The notes: generated from the sequence alone by a model not told the origin. A stretch of 37,742 nucleotides of DNA from Erythrobacter sp. (GCA_030148605.1 JASBTD010000004.1:1-37742), one strand, 5' to 3'. Numbered from the stretch's first letter, positions 25,783 through 33,855 are shown. Program-made: numbers and translations.

Positions 25783-25809
25783 TTTCCTACAGTAACCTAT
25801 TTGGTTATT
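25783..25809. promoter_or_regulatory. Two-part motif upstream of the holin gene
   Basis: TTTCCTACAG (25783-25792) and AACCTATTTGGTTATT (25794-25809) start within two bases of the lyase stop. The second differs at one base from the motif at 20952-20967 and holds the same AACC-N5-GGTT dyad. The first is the exact reverse complement of the 10-mer at 20937-20946. The holin start is 33 bases downstream. Confidence 0.55.
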
Positions 25810-25842
25810 TCTCCAGCGAATCACTTTGCAGGAGCATGACCC

Positions 25843-26256
25843 ATGGCTTTACTCGACGCGCTGATCGGCCCGCTCGCTTCGATCATCGACAAGATCATTC
25901 CGGACAAGGAAGCCCGCGCCAAAGCCAAGCTTGAGCTGCTCAAGCTCGAAGGCACGCAGGAAATGCAAATGGTCGAAGCGCGGCTTCAAGCCATCGTTGC
26001 CGAGGCCAATTCGCAAGACCCGTGGACCAGTCGCGCCCGCCCCAGCTTTCTCTATGTGATGTATGCGATGATCCTGTGGGCGTTGCCGATGGGCGTGCTC
26101 GCCGCGTTCAATCCTTCTGCGGCGCGCGATATCGCCAGCGGCATGAACGCCTATCTGGGTGGCCTGCCCGAACCGCTCTATGCGCTGTTCGGCACCGGCT
26201 ACCTTGGCTACACCGCCGCGCGCCAATGGGGCAAAGTCAAAGGTGTTGACCGGTAA
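25843..26256 (+). CDS. Holin family protein (GTA-type 3TM holin)
   Basis: Holins of this kind (GTA_holin_3TM family) are small membrane proteins that time lysis and were named from gene transfer agents. The 137-residue protein has an amphipathic N-terminal region (ALLDALIGPLASIIDKIIPDKEARAKAKLELLK), which is the family's hallmark, a helical stretch, then membrane segments near 66-88 (FLYVMYAMILWALPMGVLAAF) and 106-125 (PLYALFGTGYLGYTAA). A GGAG lies upstream of ATG 25843. No endolysin or capsid gene is in the window, so it stands alone, as is often seen in this group of bacteria; it may be a relic or serve a distant GTA cluster. Its leader shares motifs with the XRE region. Confidence 0.85.
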   Translation: MALLDALIGPLASIIDKIIPDKEARAKAKLELLKLEGTQEMQMVEARLQAIVAEANSQDPWTSRARPSFLYVMYAMILWALPMGVLAAFNPSAARDIASGMNAYLGGLPEPLYALFGTGYLGYTAARQWGKVKGVDR

Positions 26257-26303
26257 TCGCGCCTTGGTGCGCAGACATGGTTAACGCGCCCCTCATTTTA
26301 GTG

Positions 26304-26403
26304 ACTGGACTCTCGCTCCGTTAGCTGGTCTGAGCCGCGCAAGACCCGGAAAAATCCGGGCGTTCGGAGAGGTCGCATCGATGGAATTCCTGTTTAGTCC
26401 AGT
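26304..26403. ncRNA. Possible structured RNA upstream of aroQ
   Basis: Nested complementary segments are visible: ACTGGACT (26304-26311) with AGTCCAGT (26396-26403), CTCCG (26316-26320) with CGGAG (26365-26369), and a hairpin CCCGGA-AAAA-TCCGGG (26345-26360). GGTCT (26327-26331) could pair instead with AGACC (26342-26346), which overlaps the hairpin stem, so two folds compete. No known RNA family is recognised and the strand is not known. It lies 187 bases before the aroQ start. Confidence 0.25.
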
Positions 26404-26524
26404 CCGCCATTTTCGGCGGGTCCACAATTTGCAGCGCCAATTGCGGCGCATCCAGGCAACAACGACCCGCGCGGCAGGCTTTACCTTGCTCTGCCCGGCA
26501 GGAAATCGACAGACCACCGGCTGA
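26381..26524 (+). CDS. Possible small ORF (47 residues)
   Basis: ATG 26381 is preceded at 8 bases by GGAGAGG and opens a frame of 47 residues ending at TGA 26522-26524. The product is basic (many Arg, start MEFLFSPVRHFRRVHNLQRQ) and has no membrane segment or known motif. It overlaps the outer arm of the possible structured RNA. The ribosome site is the main support; codon use is not convincing, so it may be chance. Confidence 0.2.
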   Translation: MEFLFSPVRHFRRVHNLQRQLRRIQATTTRAAGFTLLCPAGNRQTTG

Positions 26525-26589
26525 CACACTAGCCCACACCTCAGAGCTTTTGCTTCCTTAAGCCGCGCATCGCCGCTAACCAGCGGCGC

Positions 26590-27039
26590 ATGACTGCTGC
26601 TTCCAACACGATCTACGTCCTCAACGGGCCGAACCTGAACCTGCTCGGGCTGCGCGAGCCGGAGATCTACGGCTCTGACACGCTCGATGATATTGCGGGC
26701 ATGCTGGAAGATCGCGCCCGCGAACTGGGCTTAACCATCGACATGCGCCAGACCAACCACGAAGGCATGCTGGTCGACTGGTTGCATGAGGCGCAGGCCG
26801 AGGGCGCTCGCGCCGTCCTGCTGAATGCAGCCGCCTACACCCACACATCGATCGCGCTGCTTGACGCGATCAAGGCAATCACAACGCCGGTGGTGGAAGT
26901 GCACCTGTCTGACCCGACCACGCGCGAAGAGTTTCGTCACACCTCCTACGTAGGCATGGCAGCCGCAAAATGCGTGCAGGGACACGGGGCCAAGAGCTAT
27001 CTGATCGCGCTGGAAGCGGTCGCTAACGGGGAAGTCTGA
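26590..27039 (+). CDS. aroQ: Type II 3-dehydroquinate dehydratase
   Basis: The enzyme removes water from 3-dehydroquinate in the shikimate route. The 149-residue protein has the family's NGPNLNLLGLREPEIYG with the catalytic Tyr, Asn in LNAAAYTHTSIAL, VEVHLSDPTTREEFRHTSYV with the catalytic His, and GHGAKSYLIALEAV near the end. Type II enzymes are dodecameric and unrelated to the AroD type. The segment MAAAKCVQGHGAKSY is a slight variant of the usual IxGFGxxxY. The name aroQ is also used for a chorismate mutase class; this is the dehydratase. There is no clear ribosome site. accB follows after 105 bases and the order aroQ-accB-accC is widely conserved. Confidence 0.95.
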   Translation: MTAASNTIYVLNGPNLNLLGLREPEIYGSDTLDDIAGMLEDRARELGLTIDMRQTNHEGMLVDWLHEAQAEGARAVLLNAAAYTHTSIALLDAIKAITTPVVEVHLSDPTTREEFRHTSYVGMAAAKCVQGHGAKSYLIALEAVANGEV

Positions 27040-27086
27040 TCGCCTTCGTGCGCCCAAGCCTTCACAAAAAAGTCACACTGCGCCTC

Positions 27087-27115
27087 TTGCCAGCCACAAT
27101 TCGCGCGAATAGTCA
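27087..27115 (+). promoter_or_regulatory. Putative promoter of accB-accC
   Basis: TTGCCA (27087-27092) and TAGTCA (27110-27115) lie 17 bases apart in the gap between aroQ and accB, 29 bases before the accB start. The -35 is typical; the -10 is weak. The operon could also be read through from aroQ. Confidence 0.3.
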
Positions 27116-27144
27116 CGCCTGCAACCAAAGTTTGAGGGGCAACA

Positions 27145-27639
27145 ATGGCCGATAACAAGACAAGCGCTGGTCGCAAATCCGGCATGAACGTCGATACCAA
27201 GCTCGTGCGCGAGCTCGCAGAACTGCTTAATGAGACCGGGCTGACAGAGATCGAAGTCGAAGACGATGATCGCAAGATCCGCGTCGCGCGCGGCGGTGTT
27301 GTTGCCGCAGCCGCCCCTGCGCCCGTAGCAGCCCCTGCCGCCGCACCAGCAGCTGCGCCCGCCGCTGCTGCTCCTGCTGCAGAGGAAAGCGCACCCGCAG
27401 ATCACGCCAATGCGCTGAAATCGCCAATGGTCGGCACCGCCTATCTCGCGCCGGAACCGGGCGCGGATGATTTCATCAGCGTGGGTGACAGCGTGAAGGA
27501 AGGTGACACGCTGCTGATCGTTGAAGCGATGAAAGTTATGAACCCGATCACTGCCGACAAATCCGGCACGATCAAGGCGATCCTGGTCGAGAACGCGCAG
27601 CCGGTCGAATTTGACCAGCCACTCGTCGTTATCGGCTAA
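27145..27639 (+). CDS. accB: Acetyl-CoA carboxylase biotin carboxyl carrier protein
   Basis: AccB carries the biotin that shuttles CO2 in the first step of fatty acid synthesis. The 164-residue protein has an N-terminal helix region ([23 protein letters not shown]), a flexible Ala/Pro hinge at about 52-80, and the biotinyl domain with EAMKVM, where Lys130 is biotinylated, and the thumb segment [18 protein letters not shown] that marks true AccB proteins. ATG 27145 follows GAGGGG. The gene lies 9 bases before accC, the usual operon. The extra N-terminal [13 protein letters not shown] is longer than in E. coli. Confidence 0.97.
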   Translation: MADNKTSAGRKSGMNVDTKLVRELAELLNETGLTEIEVEDDDRKIRVARGGVVAAAAPAPVAAPAAAPAAAPAAAAPAAEESAPADHANALKSPMVGTAYLAPEPGADDFISVGDSVKEGDTLLIVEAMKVMNPITADKSGTIKAILVENAQPVEFDQPLVVIG

Positions 27640-27648
27640 GGTTAAGTC

Positions 27649-28998
27649 ATGAGCATCAAACGCATCCTTATCGCCAATCGCGGCGAAATCGCGCTGCGCA
27701 TCCATCGCGCCGCGCATGAAATGGGGATCGAGACCGTTGCAGTGCACTCCACTGCTGACGCAGACGCGATGCATGTCCGGCTCGCCGATCAAGCGGTCTG
27801 TATCGGCCCGCCCGCAGCGACTGAAAGCTATCTCAACATAGCCAATATCATCTCGGCGGCGGAATGTGCGCATTGTGACGCAATCCACCCAGGCTACGGC
27901 TTCCTGTCAGAGAATGCGAAGTTCGCGGAAATCGTCGAAGCGCATGACATCGCATGGATCGGGCCGAAGCCCGAACATATCCGCACCATGGGTGACAAGG
28001 TTGCCGCCAAGCAGACCGCAGGCGAACTGGGCCTGCCGCTTGTGCCCGGCAGCGATGGCGCGGTTTCCGACCCCGAAGAAGCGAAGAAGATCGCCAAGGA
28101 AATCGGCTATCCCGTGATCATCAAGGCCGCATCCGGTGGCGGTGGCCGGGGCATGAAAGTCTGCGACAGCGAAGACAAGCTTGAAACGCTGATGAAGCAG
28201 GCAGGCAGCGAAGCAAAGGCCGCCTTCGGTGATGCCACGGTCTATATCGAGAAATATCTCGGCAATCCGCGCCACATCGAATTCCAGGTGTTCGGCGATG
28301 GCAAAGGCAATGCGATCCATCTGGGTGAGCGCGACTGCTCGCTCCAGCGTCGCCACCAGAAAGTGCTCGAAGAAGCGCCCTCGCCCGTCATCAGCCATGA
28401 CGAACGCATGCGCATGGGCGAAGTCTGCTCCAAGGCGATGCGCGACATGGGCTATCGCGGCGCAGGCACGATCGAATTCCTGTGGGAAGGTGGCGAATTC
28501 TATTTCATCGAAATGAACACCCGCCTGCAGGTCGAGCACCCGGTTACCGAAGCGATCACCGGTGTTGATCTGGTGCGCGAACAGATCCGCATTGCTGCGG
28601 GCAAGCCACTCTCGGTCGCGCAGGAAGATCTCGAGTTTAACGGCCATGCGATCGAATGCCGGATCAATGCGGAAGACCCGTTCACCTTTGCCCCCTCACC
28701 CGGCAAGGTGACCTATTACCACCCGGCAGGCGGCATGCATGTGCGCGTCGATTCCGGGCTTTACGCAGGCTATTCGATCCCGCCCTATTACGACAGCATG
28801 ATCGCCAAGCTGATTGTCTATGGCCGCAACCGCGAAGGCTGCATCATGCGCCTGCGCCGCGCGTTGGAAGAAATGGTGGTCGAAGGGGTGAAGACCAATA
28901 TCCCCCTGCATCAGGAATTGCTGCGGCAAGACGATGTGCTGAACGGTGATTACTCGATCAAATGGCTGGAGGAATGGCTAGCCAAACGCGAGGCTTAA
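27649..28998 (+). CDS. accC: Acetyl-CoA carboxylase biotin carboxylase subunit
   Basis: AccC adds CO2 to the biotin on AccB using ATP and bicarbonate. The 449-residue protein has the N-terminal fold [21 protein letters not shown], the ATP-grasp glycine loop [12 protein letters not shown], the [20 protein letters not shown] motif, and the active-site strand [14 protein letters not shown], with the C-terminal cap ending at [11 protein letters not shown]. All the main catalytic residues are seen. It follows accB by 9 bases, so the two are translated from one message and form the first half-reaction of the enzyme. The next gene, an exported peptidase, starts after 109 bases. Confidence 0.97.
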   Translation: MSIKRILIANRGEIALRIHRAAHEMGIETVAVHSTADADAMHVRLADQAVCIGPPAATESYLNIANIISAAECAHCDAIHPGYGFLSENAKFAEIVEAHDIAWIGPKPEHIRTMGDKVAAKQTAGELGLPLVPGSDGAVSDPEEAKKIAKEIGYPVIIKAASGGGGRGMKVCDSEDKLETLMKQAGSEAKAAFGDATVYIEKYLGNPRHIEFQVFGDGKGNAIHLGERDCSLQRRHQKVLEEAPSPVISHDERMRMGEVCSKAMRDMGYRGAGTIEFLWEGGEFYFIEMNTRLQVEHPVTEAITGVDLVREQIRIAAGKPLSVAQEDLEFNGHAIECRINAEDPFTFAPSPGKVTYYHPAGGMHVRVDSGLYAGYSIPPYYDSMIAKLIVYGRNREGCIMRLRRALEEMVVEGVKTNIPLHQELLRQDDVLNGDYSIKWLEEWLAKREA

Positions 28999-29065
28999 GC
29001 GCCTCCCGTCCAGACCCTTGCCAGCTTGACAGCGGCGCGTCGCGGCCTAACCCTTTCGCCGTCAA

Positions 29066-29090
29066 TCCCAAGTTGAGTGGTTGCTTGGGA
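29066..29090 (+). other. Leader hairpin before the S9 peptidase gene
   Basis: TCCCAAG (29066-29072) and CTTGGGA (29084-29090) form a perfect 7-base stem with an 11-base loop. It ends a few bases before the purine-rich ribosome site (GAGGGGGG) of the peptidase. It is too small to be sure of a regulatory role. Confidence 0.3.
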
Positions 29091-29107
29091 GCCGAGGGGG
29101 GTAGTCC

Positions 29108-31099
29108 ATGCGTGCGTTCCAATTTGCAATAGCAGCTGCAGCAGCGGTTTCGATCACCACGGCAGCTTTTGCCCGTCCGGCTGAGCCCGCCGATGTGGTC
29201 AAGGCCGCGAATGTCTCCCAGCCCGATCTGTCGCCTGACGGAACGCGGGTTGCCTATACCGTTCGCACAGCCGACCTAGAGGAAGACACAAACACCAGCC
29301 ACATCTGGATCGCCGCAACAGATGGCTCGAGCGAATACCAGCTGACCGGGCGCGAAGGCGAAAGCGAGACCAGCCCGCAGTTCAGCCCCGACGGCAAGTG
29401 GCTCGGCTTCCTTTCCTCACGCGGCAAGGGCGAGGATATCCCGACCCGCCTGTGGCTGCTCCCGCTGGCTGGCGGGGAAGCGCGCGCCATCGAAGGCGTC
29501 AAAGGCTTCGTCAGCGATTACGCCTGGTCGCCCGATGGCACCAAGCTGGCGCTGATCGTAAAGGACCCCAAGCCCGAACCAAAGGACGAAAAGACCAAGG
29601 ACAGGCCGCAGCCGATCGTGATTGATCGGCTCGCGTTCAAGCGCGACTATGAAGGCTTTCTCGACAATCGCCGCGAGCGGTTGTGGCTTTACGACCTCGG
29701 CTCCGGCTCGCTCACGCGCCTGACTGATGGTGATTTCGACGAGAGCAGCCCGGCTTTCTCGCCCGATGGCAGCGAAGTTGCTTTTGTGTCGAAACGCGGG
29801 CCCGATCCTGACCGCACCGACAATAGCGACATCTTCGTCGCCGATCTGGCCACGCCGGGCGATGCCCCGCGCCAGCTTACCACCTATGAAGGCGCTGATT
29901 ATCAACCGGCCTGGAGCCCTGACGGTGAAAGCATCGCTTATCTGCGCGGCGGTGCGCTGGAGAAAATCTGGTATGCAGTAAGCACGCTGGCTGTGATCGA
30001 TGCCGATGGCGGCACGCCAAATGTGCTGACGCCCGATCTCGACCGCAATGTTTTCGATCCGGTGTGGAACGAAGACGGCAGTGCGGTGCGCGTGATGGTG
30101 GAAGATGACGGTCGCGAATATCTTGCCCGCGTCACGATCGGTCAGCAGGGCATCGAGACTCTGGCAAAGGGTGATTTCGTGCTCGACGCGCCCAGCGCGA
30201 TGCAATCCGGCAAGATGGCACTGACCAAGTCCGACAATTTCACACCTGCCGAAGTTTATGTGTTTGCCGATGGCGAGCTGACCAAGGTGAGCAAGCGCAA
30301 TGACGAATGGCTGGCTGGCCTCGAGTTCGGATCTTTCCAGCGCACTGCATTCGCCAGCGCCGATGGCACCGAGGTCCATGGCTTCATTTACCTGCCGCCC
30401 GGCTACACGCCCGGCCACGCCTATCCCGCAGTGCTCAATCTGCACGGCGGACCCGCTTCGCAGTTTGGCCATTCATGGGATGACGAGATCCTGTGGCAAT
30501 TGCTGTCAGGCAAAGTCGTGATCACGCCCAACCCGCGCGGCAGCACCGGTCGCGGGGAAGCTTTCGCCATGGCGGGGCACGGCGCATGGGGCGCACTTGA
30601 TGTGCAGAATGTACTCGCCGCCGTTGATGATGCCGTTGCCAAAGGGATCGCCGATCCCGATCGGCTTGCCGTTAGCGGCTGGTCCTATGGCGGCATGCTG
30701 ACCAATTATGTAATAGCCAGCGATACCCGATTCAAAGCCGCGGTTAGCGGGGCATCGATTTCGAACATCATCACCGGCTTCGGCCATGACCAGTATATCC
30801 GCGAGTATCTCTACGAGATTGGCACGCCGTGGGAGAACCTCGAAGGCTGGATGGCAATCAGCTATCCATTTTTCGAAAACCAGCGCATTGTTACGCCAAC
30901 GTTATTCATGGTGGGCGAAGAGGATGTGAATGTGCCAGCCATCGCCAGCGAACAGATGTATCAGGCGCTAAAAGTGCGCGGCATCGATACGCAGCTTGTG
31001 CTCTATCCCGGCGAATATCACGGCTTTACCCGTCCGAGCTTCCGGCTTGACCGGATCAAGCGCTGGAACGCGTGGATAGACAAGTATCTGGCTAACTAA
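29108..31099 (+). CDS. Exported S9 family prolyl oligopeptidase-like peptidase
   Basis: This 663-residue protein has a signal peptide (MRAFQFAIAAAAAVSITTAAFA) and the two-part S9 fold: a beta-propeller with repeated SPDG motifs (SPDGTRVAY, SPDGKWLGF, SPDGTKLAL, SPDGSEVAF, SPDGESIAY) and a C-terminal alpha/beta hydrolase domain. The catalytic triad is visible: Ser526 in GWSYGG, Asp606 in EEDVNVP, His638 in YPGEYHGF. It resembles the S9C acylaminoacyl/dipeptidyl class and probably trims peptides in the periplasm or outside. ATG 29108 follows GAGGGGGG. It converges on the Lrp gene with 31 bases between stops, and a weak inverted repeat (GGGAA/TTCCC) there may end both. Confidence 0.95.
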   Translation: MRAFQFAIAAAAAVSITTAAFARPAEPADVVKAANVSQPDLSPDGTRVAYTVRTADLEEDTNTSHIWIAATDGSSEYQLTGREGESETSPQFSPDGKWLGFLSSRGKGEDIPTRLWLLPLAGGEARAIEGVKGFVSDYAWSPDGTKLALIVKDPKPEPKDEKTKDRPQPIVIDRLAFKRDYEGFLDNRRERLWLYDLGSGSLTRLTDGDFDESSPAFSPDGSEVAFVSKRGPDPDRTDNSDIFVADLATPGDAPRQLTTYEGADYQPAWSPDGESIAYLRGGALEKIWYAVSTLAVIDADGGTPNVLTPDLDRNVFDPVWNEDGSAVRVMVEDDGREYLARVTIGQQGIETLAKGDFVLDAPSAMQSGKMALTKSDNFTPAEVYVFADGELTKVSKRNDEWLAGLEFGSFQRTAFASADGTEVHGFIYLPPGYTPGHAYPAVLNLHGGPASQFGHSWDDEILWQLLSGKVVITPNPRGSTGRGEAFAMAGHGAWGALDVQNVLAAVDDAVAKGIADPDRLAVSGWSYGGMLTNYVIASDTRFKAAVSGASISNIITGFGHDQYIREYLYEIGTPWENLEGWMAISYPFFENQRIVTPTLFMVGEEDVNVPAIASEQMYQALKVRGIDTQLVLYPGEYHGFTRPSFRLDRIKRWNAWIDKYLAN

Positions 31100-31130
31100 C
31101 GGGGAAGTAGCGCAATTCCCGCGACTTCAG

Positions 31131-31595
31131 TCATTCCAGCGGCACGCCCGGTTCGTGCTTGGCAGTGCGGATCGTCAGCGAAGTTTTCACGCTTTCCACA
31201 TTAGGTGCCGGCGTGAGCTTGCTGGTCAGGAATTCCTGAAAGCTCTGCAGGTCGCGGCTGACAACTTTCAGGATAAAGTCGATTTCGCCATTGAGCATAT
31301 GCACTTCGCGCACTTCAGGCAGCTCGCGCATCGCCTCTTCAAATTCGCGTAGCGCGCTTTCCGCTTGGCTCTTCAGGCTCACCATCGCGAAAACCGTGAT
31401 CGCAAAACCCAGCTTCGAAGCGTCAAGCTCGGCGTGATAGCCTTTGATCACGCCTTCCTCTTCCAGCCCGCGCACGCGGCGCAAACACGGCGGCGCGGTA
31501 AGCCCCACACGCTGGGCCAGCTCGACATTTGTCACGCGCCCTTCGCTTTGCAATTCAGCCAGCAAGCGGCGATCGATTTCGTCAAGACTGGCCAT
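31131..31595 (-). CDS. Lrp/AsnC family transcriptional regulator
   Basis: The 154-residue protein has the N-terminal helix-turn-helix of the family (DEIDRRLLAELQSEGRVTNVELAQRVGLTAPPCLRRVRGLEEEGVIKGY) and the C-terminal RAM/AsnC ligand domain (VREVHMLNGEIDFILKVV, LQSFQEFLTSKL). These regulators bind amino acids and form octamers or larger assemblies on DNA. The effector is not known. It is divergent from the degenerate histidine kinase gene at 31831 with 235 bases between; two palindromes there (31621 and 31671) could be its own binding sites. It converges with the S9 peptidase gene. Confidence 0.94.
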   Translation of the reverse strand: MASLDEIDRRLLAELQSEGRVTNVELAQRVGLTAPPCLRRVRGLEEEGVIKGYHAELDASKLGFAITVFAMVSLKSQAESALREFEEAMRELPEVREVHMLNGEIDFILKVVSRDLQSFQEFLTSKLTPAPNVESVKTSLTIRTAKHEPGVPLE

Positions 31596-31620
31596 TCATA
31601 CGCCTCGCTTCCAAACTAGG

Positions 31621-31683
31621 TCCGAATCGGAACATTCTGAAACCTTAGCCCCCTTTCAAGCGGGTCAAAGCTAATATTATTAG
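31621..31683. promoter_or_regulatory. Palindromes upstream of the Lrp/AsnC gene
   Basis: TCCGA-A-TCGGA (31621-31631) and CTAATA-T-TATTAG (31671-31683) are perfect dyads in the Lrp leader. The second has the AT core AATATTATT that fits the centre of Lrp-type sites and stands out in this GC-rich DNA. Autoregulation by the neighbouring Lrp/AsnC protein is the likely reading. Confidence 0.35.
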
Positions 31684-31830
31684 TCCTGCCAGCAATTGTC
31701 CCGCTTTGCAACGCATCGAGAAAGACGCTCCGCAAGCCAATCTTATTGCTGATAGGGAACACTCGGCGTGGAGTGTCTGCGCCCGCTATCCTGCGCGATT
31801 CGCGCTTTGCTGGAGCTGTGTTGAACTGCG

Positions 31831-33657
31831 ATGTTCTTTGATGACCGCCTTGCCACTGTGTTGCGCCATCGCGCCACCAGCGAGCGAGGTGCGCGCACGC
31901 AGTTCCGCCAGCTGCTCGACCTGTTGGGCAATCGCAAATACGGGCGCGATGACAGCCTGCTTGCCGCAGCATGGTTAAGGCTGGGTGCATTGGGCGAGCA
32001 GATCCCGGCTGCCGATCGTGCGCGGATGATCAGCGAACCGGGCTGGCGCTTTCGCAACCCGCAACTGGCCGCACATCTGGCAGAGGACGAGCCTGAAGTC
32101 GTTTCCGCCGCGCTCTCGCGCGCAGACCTGAGCGAAGAAGACTGGACCGCGCTGATCCCGCGTCTGCCGATCCGCGCGCGTGGCTTCCTGCGCTTACGGC
32201 GCGATTTGCCGCAGCGCGCCGAAGCGCTGTTGGAACGGTTGGGTATCCACGATCGCGGCTTGCCCGATCCCACGCAGCAGGGCCTGTCTGCGGATGGCGA
32301 GACGCAAGACGCAGCGGTGGATGACGATATTCTTGAGCTAGAGCAGGAAGAGGAACCGGAAGTTGAGCTTCCCGACCCTGCGCCAGAACCGGTTGAACCT
32401 GCCGCAGCCCGGCGTCGCTCAACACCTCCCCGCCCTGGCACCAGCGAGGAAAAGTCGGAAATCGCCGCGCTGGTCGAGCGCATCGCGCAGTTTCGCCGCG
32501 ACAATGTCAGCGAACCGGTCAGCGACCTTTCTCCGCGCTTGCCGCTGGGCGAACGCACTGAAGCACCGGAATTCGAAGTCATGGGCTTCGGCTTCTCCAG
32601 CGATGCCAGCGGCAGGATTGACTGGGCCGACCCCGAAGTGGCGCCGATGGTGATCGGCCACACACTGTTTGACCGGCGCTCTGCCGAAAGCGGATTGGTG
32701 CTGGGCTCGCTCGCCCATGCCGTGGCGCAGCAGCAACCGATCGAAGGGCTGACGCGCACGCTGGAGGGCGCACCGGCTATTCGCGGCGAATGGATTGTCG
32801 ACGCGCATCCGCGCTTCTCACGCAGCGGGGGGCGCTTTCATGGCTATGTCGGGCGTTTCCGTCGTCCGTTTGACCCGGCCAAGGCCAGCGGTGTTTCCAG
32901 CGAAGCCGATCGCATGCGGCAACTGCTGCATGAATTGCGCACGCCGGTGAACGCTGTGCAGGGTTTTGCCGAGCTGATCCATCAGCAGCTATATGGCCCG
33001 GTGCCGAATGCCTACCGCGCGCTCGCCGCCAGCATTGCCGGAGACGCTGCGAGCATCCTGGCGGGTTTTGACGAGCTTGAGCGGCTGGCCAAACTGGAAA
33101 GCGGTGCGATCTCCGTCAGCGGTGGCAAGACCGATCTGATCGAACTGGTGCAGCGCATGACCAATCAGCTCAATCAGGTGCTTGCCCCGCGCATGGCGGG
33201 CTTTGATCTGGAGCCAGGCTCTCAGCGCGGTGCCTGGGTGGAGATTGACAGCGAAGAGGCTGAAGGCTTGCATTGGCGCGTGTTGGCAACGCTGGCGGGT
33301 ACAGCGACTGCAGGCGAAGTCTTGCTGGCAGAGATCGAGACCGATCAGGATCGCGCGCATTTATGGTGCCAGATCCCGGCCCAGCTGATCGCTGAAGACG
33401 ATATTTTCGCCGCAGAAGTAATGCCCTCTGCCAATGGCCTAAGCTCGGGGCTGTTTGGTGCGGGCTTCAGCCTGCGGCTGGCGCGGGCCGAAGCGCGCGG
33501 GGCCGGGGGTGATCTCGAACAGATGGAGGAACGGTTGCGGCTTTCCCTGCCGCTGGCCGCCGTGGCGCATGGCCCCGGGAGTAACCGCGAAGATAGCGGA
33601 ACCGATTCTGTGGCTGATGCCGTCGACCCCGCGGAAAGCACCGCGCCGGGACAATAA
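31831..33657 (+). CDS. Degenerate histidine kinase-like protein
   Basis: The 608-residue soluble protein has three parts. Residues 1-135 are helical with HEAT/DUF2336-like spacing (SERGARTQFRQLLDLLGNRK, LIPRLPIRARGFLRLRRDLP). A long acidic, Pro-rich linker spans about 150-215. After a PAS-like middle (WADPEVAPMVIGHTLFDRR), a PleC/DivJ-type HisKA helix carries the acceptor His367 in LLHELRTPVNAVQGFAELI with FGP-like LYGPV. The C-terminal domain should bind ATP but has no N-box Asn (LHWRVLATLAGTAT) and no DxGxG box; only a weak GLFGAGFSLRLARA remains. It may bind partners or accept phosphate rather than act as a kinase. ATG 31831. It is divergent from the Lrp gene; tRNA genes follow. Confidence 0.8.
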   Translation: MFFDDRLATVLRHRATSERGARTQFRQLLDLLGNRKYGRDDSLLAAAWLRLGALGEQIPAADRARMISEPGWRFRNPQLAAHLAEDEPEVVSAALSRADLSEEDWTALIPRLPIRARGFLRLRRDLPQRAEALLERLGIHDRGLPDPTQQGLSADGETQDAAVDDDILELEQEEEPEVELPDPAPEPVEPAAARRRSTPPRPGTSEEKSEIAALVERIAQFRRDNVSEPVSDLSPRLPLGERTEAPEFEVMGFGFSSDASGRIDWADPEVAPMVIGHTLFDRRSAESGLVLGSLAHAVAQQQPIEGLTRTLEGAPAIRGEWIVDAHPRFSRSGGRFHGYVGRFRRPFDPAKASGVSSEADRMRQLLHELRTPVNAVQGFAELIHQQLYGPVPNAYRALAASIAGDAASILAGFDELERLAKLESGAISVSGGKTDLIELVQRMTNQLNQVLAPRMAGFDLEPGSQRGAWVEIDSEEAEGLHWRVLATLAGTATAGEVLLAEIETDQDRAHLWCQIPAQLIAEDDIFAAEVMPSANGLSSGLFGAGFSLRLARAEARGAGGDLEQMEERLRLSLPLAAVAHGPGSNREDSGTDSVADAVDPAESTAPGQ

Positions 33658-33736
33658 TTCACATCGCATGCGCAAGCCGCTTGTTTCTCGCGAACTTGCA
33701 ATGTAGGGGCCTTCGCGCATCGCACGTATGCTGCAT

Positions 33737-33813
33737 GGGCCTGTAGCTCAGTTGGTTAGAGCTGGCCGCTCATAACGGCTAGGTCGCGGGTTCGAGTCCT
33801 GCCGGGCCCACCA
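33737..33813 (+). tRNA. tRNA-Ile2, anticodon CAU (lysidine type)
   Basis: The 77-base cloverleaf has acceptor GGGCCTG with CGGGCCC, D-arm GCTCAGTTGGTTAGAGC, anticodon loop CTCATAA with CAU, T-arm GCGGGTTCGAGTCCTGC, and an encoded CCA. The GGGCC acceptor resembles isoleucine tRNAs rather than initiator or elongator Met tRNAs, so the first anticodon base is probably changed to lysidine by TilS to read AUA. A programme might label it tRNA-Met. It lies 42 bases before tRNA-Pro(UGG), probably in one transcript. Confidence 0.88.
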
Positions 33814-33855
33814 GCTACGGCGAGACCTTTGCTCGCAGCGATGCACGAAATCGGT

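Larger units (their letters stand above)
26257..26589. other. Intergenic region between the holin gene and aroQ
   Basis: This is the longest gap without an established gene (333 bases). It holds a set of nested inverted repeats at 26304-26403 and a short open frame at 26381-26524, listed separately. I see no clear promoter for aroQ and no T-run terminator. The last 60 bases before aroQ show nothing notable. Confidence 0.6.

Noticed and set aside
33737..33813. tRNA-Met or initiator tRNA reading of the CAU tRNA
   Set aside because: The GGGCCTG acceptor is isoleucine-like and lacks initiator features, so tRNA-Ile2 is preferred.
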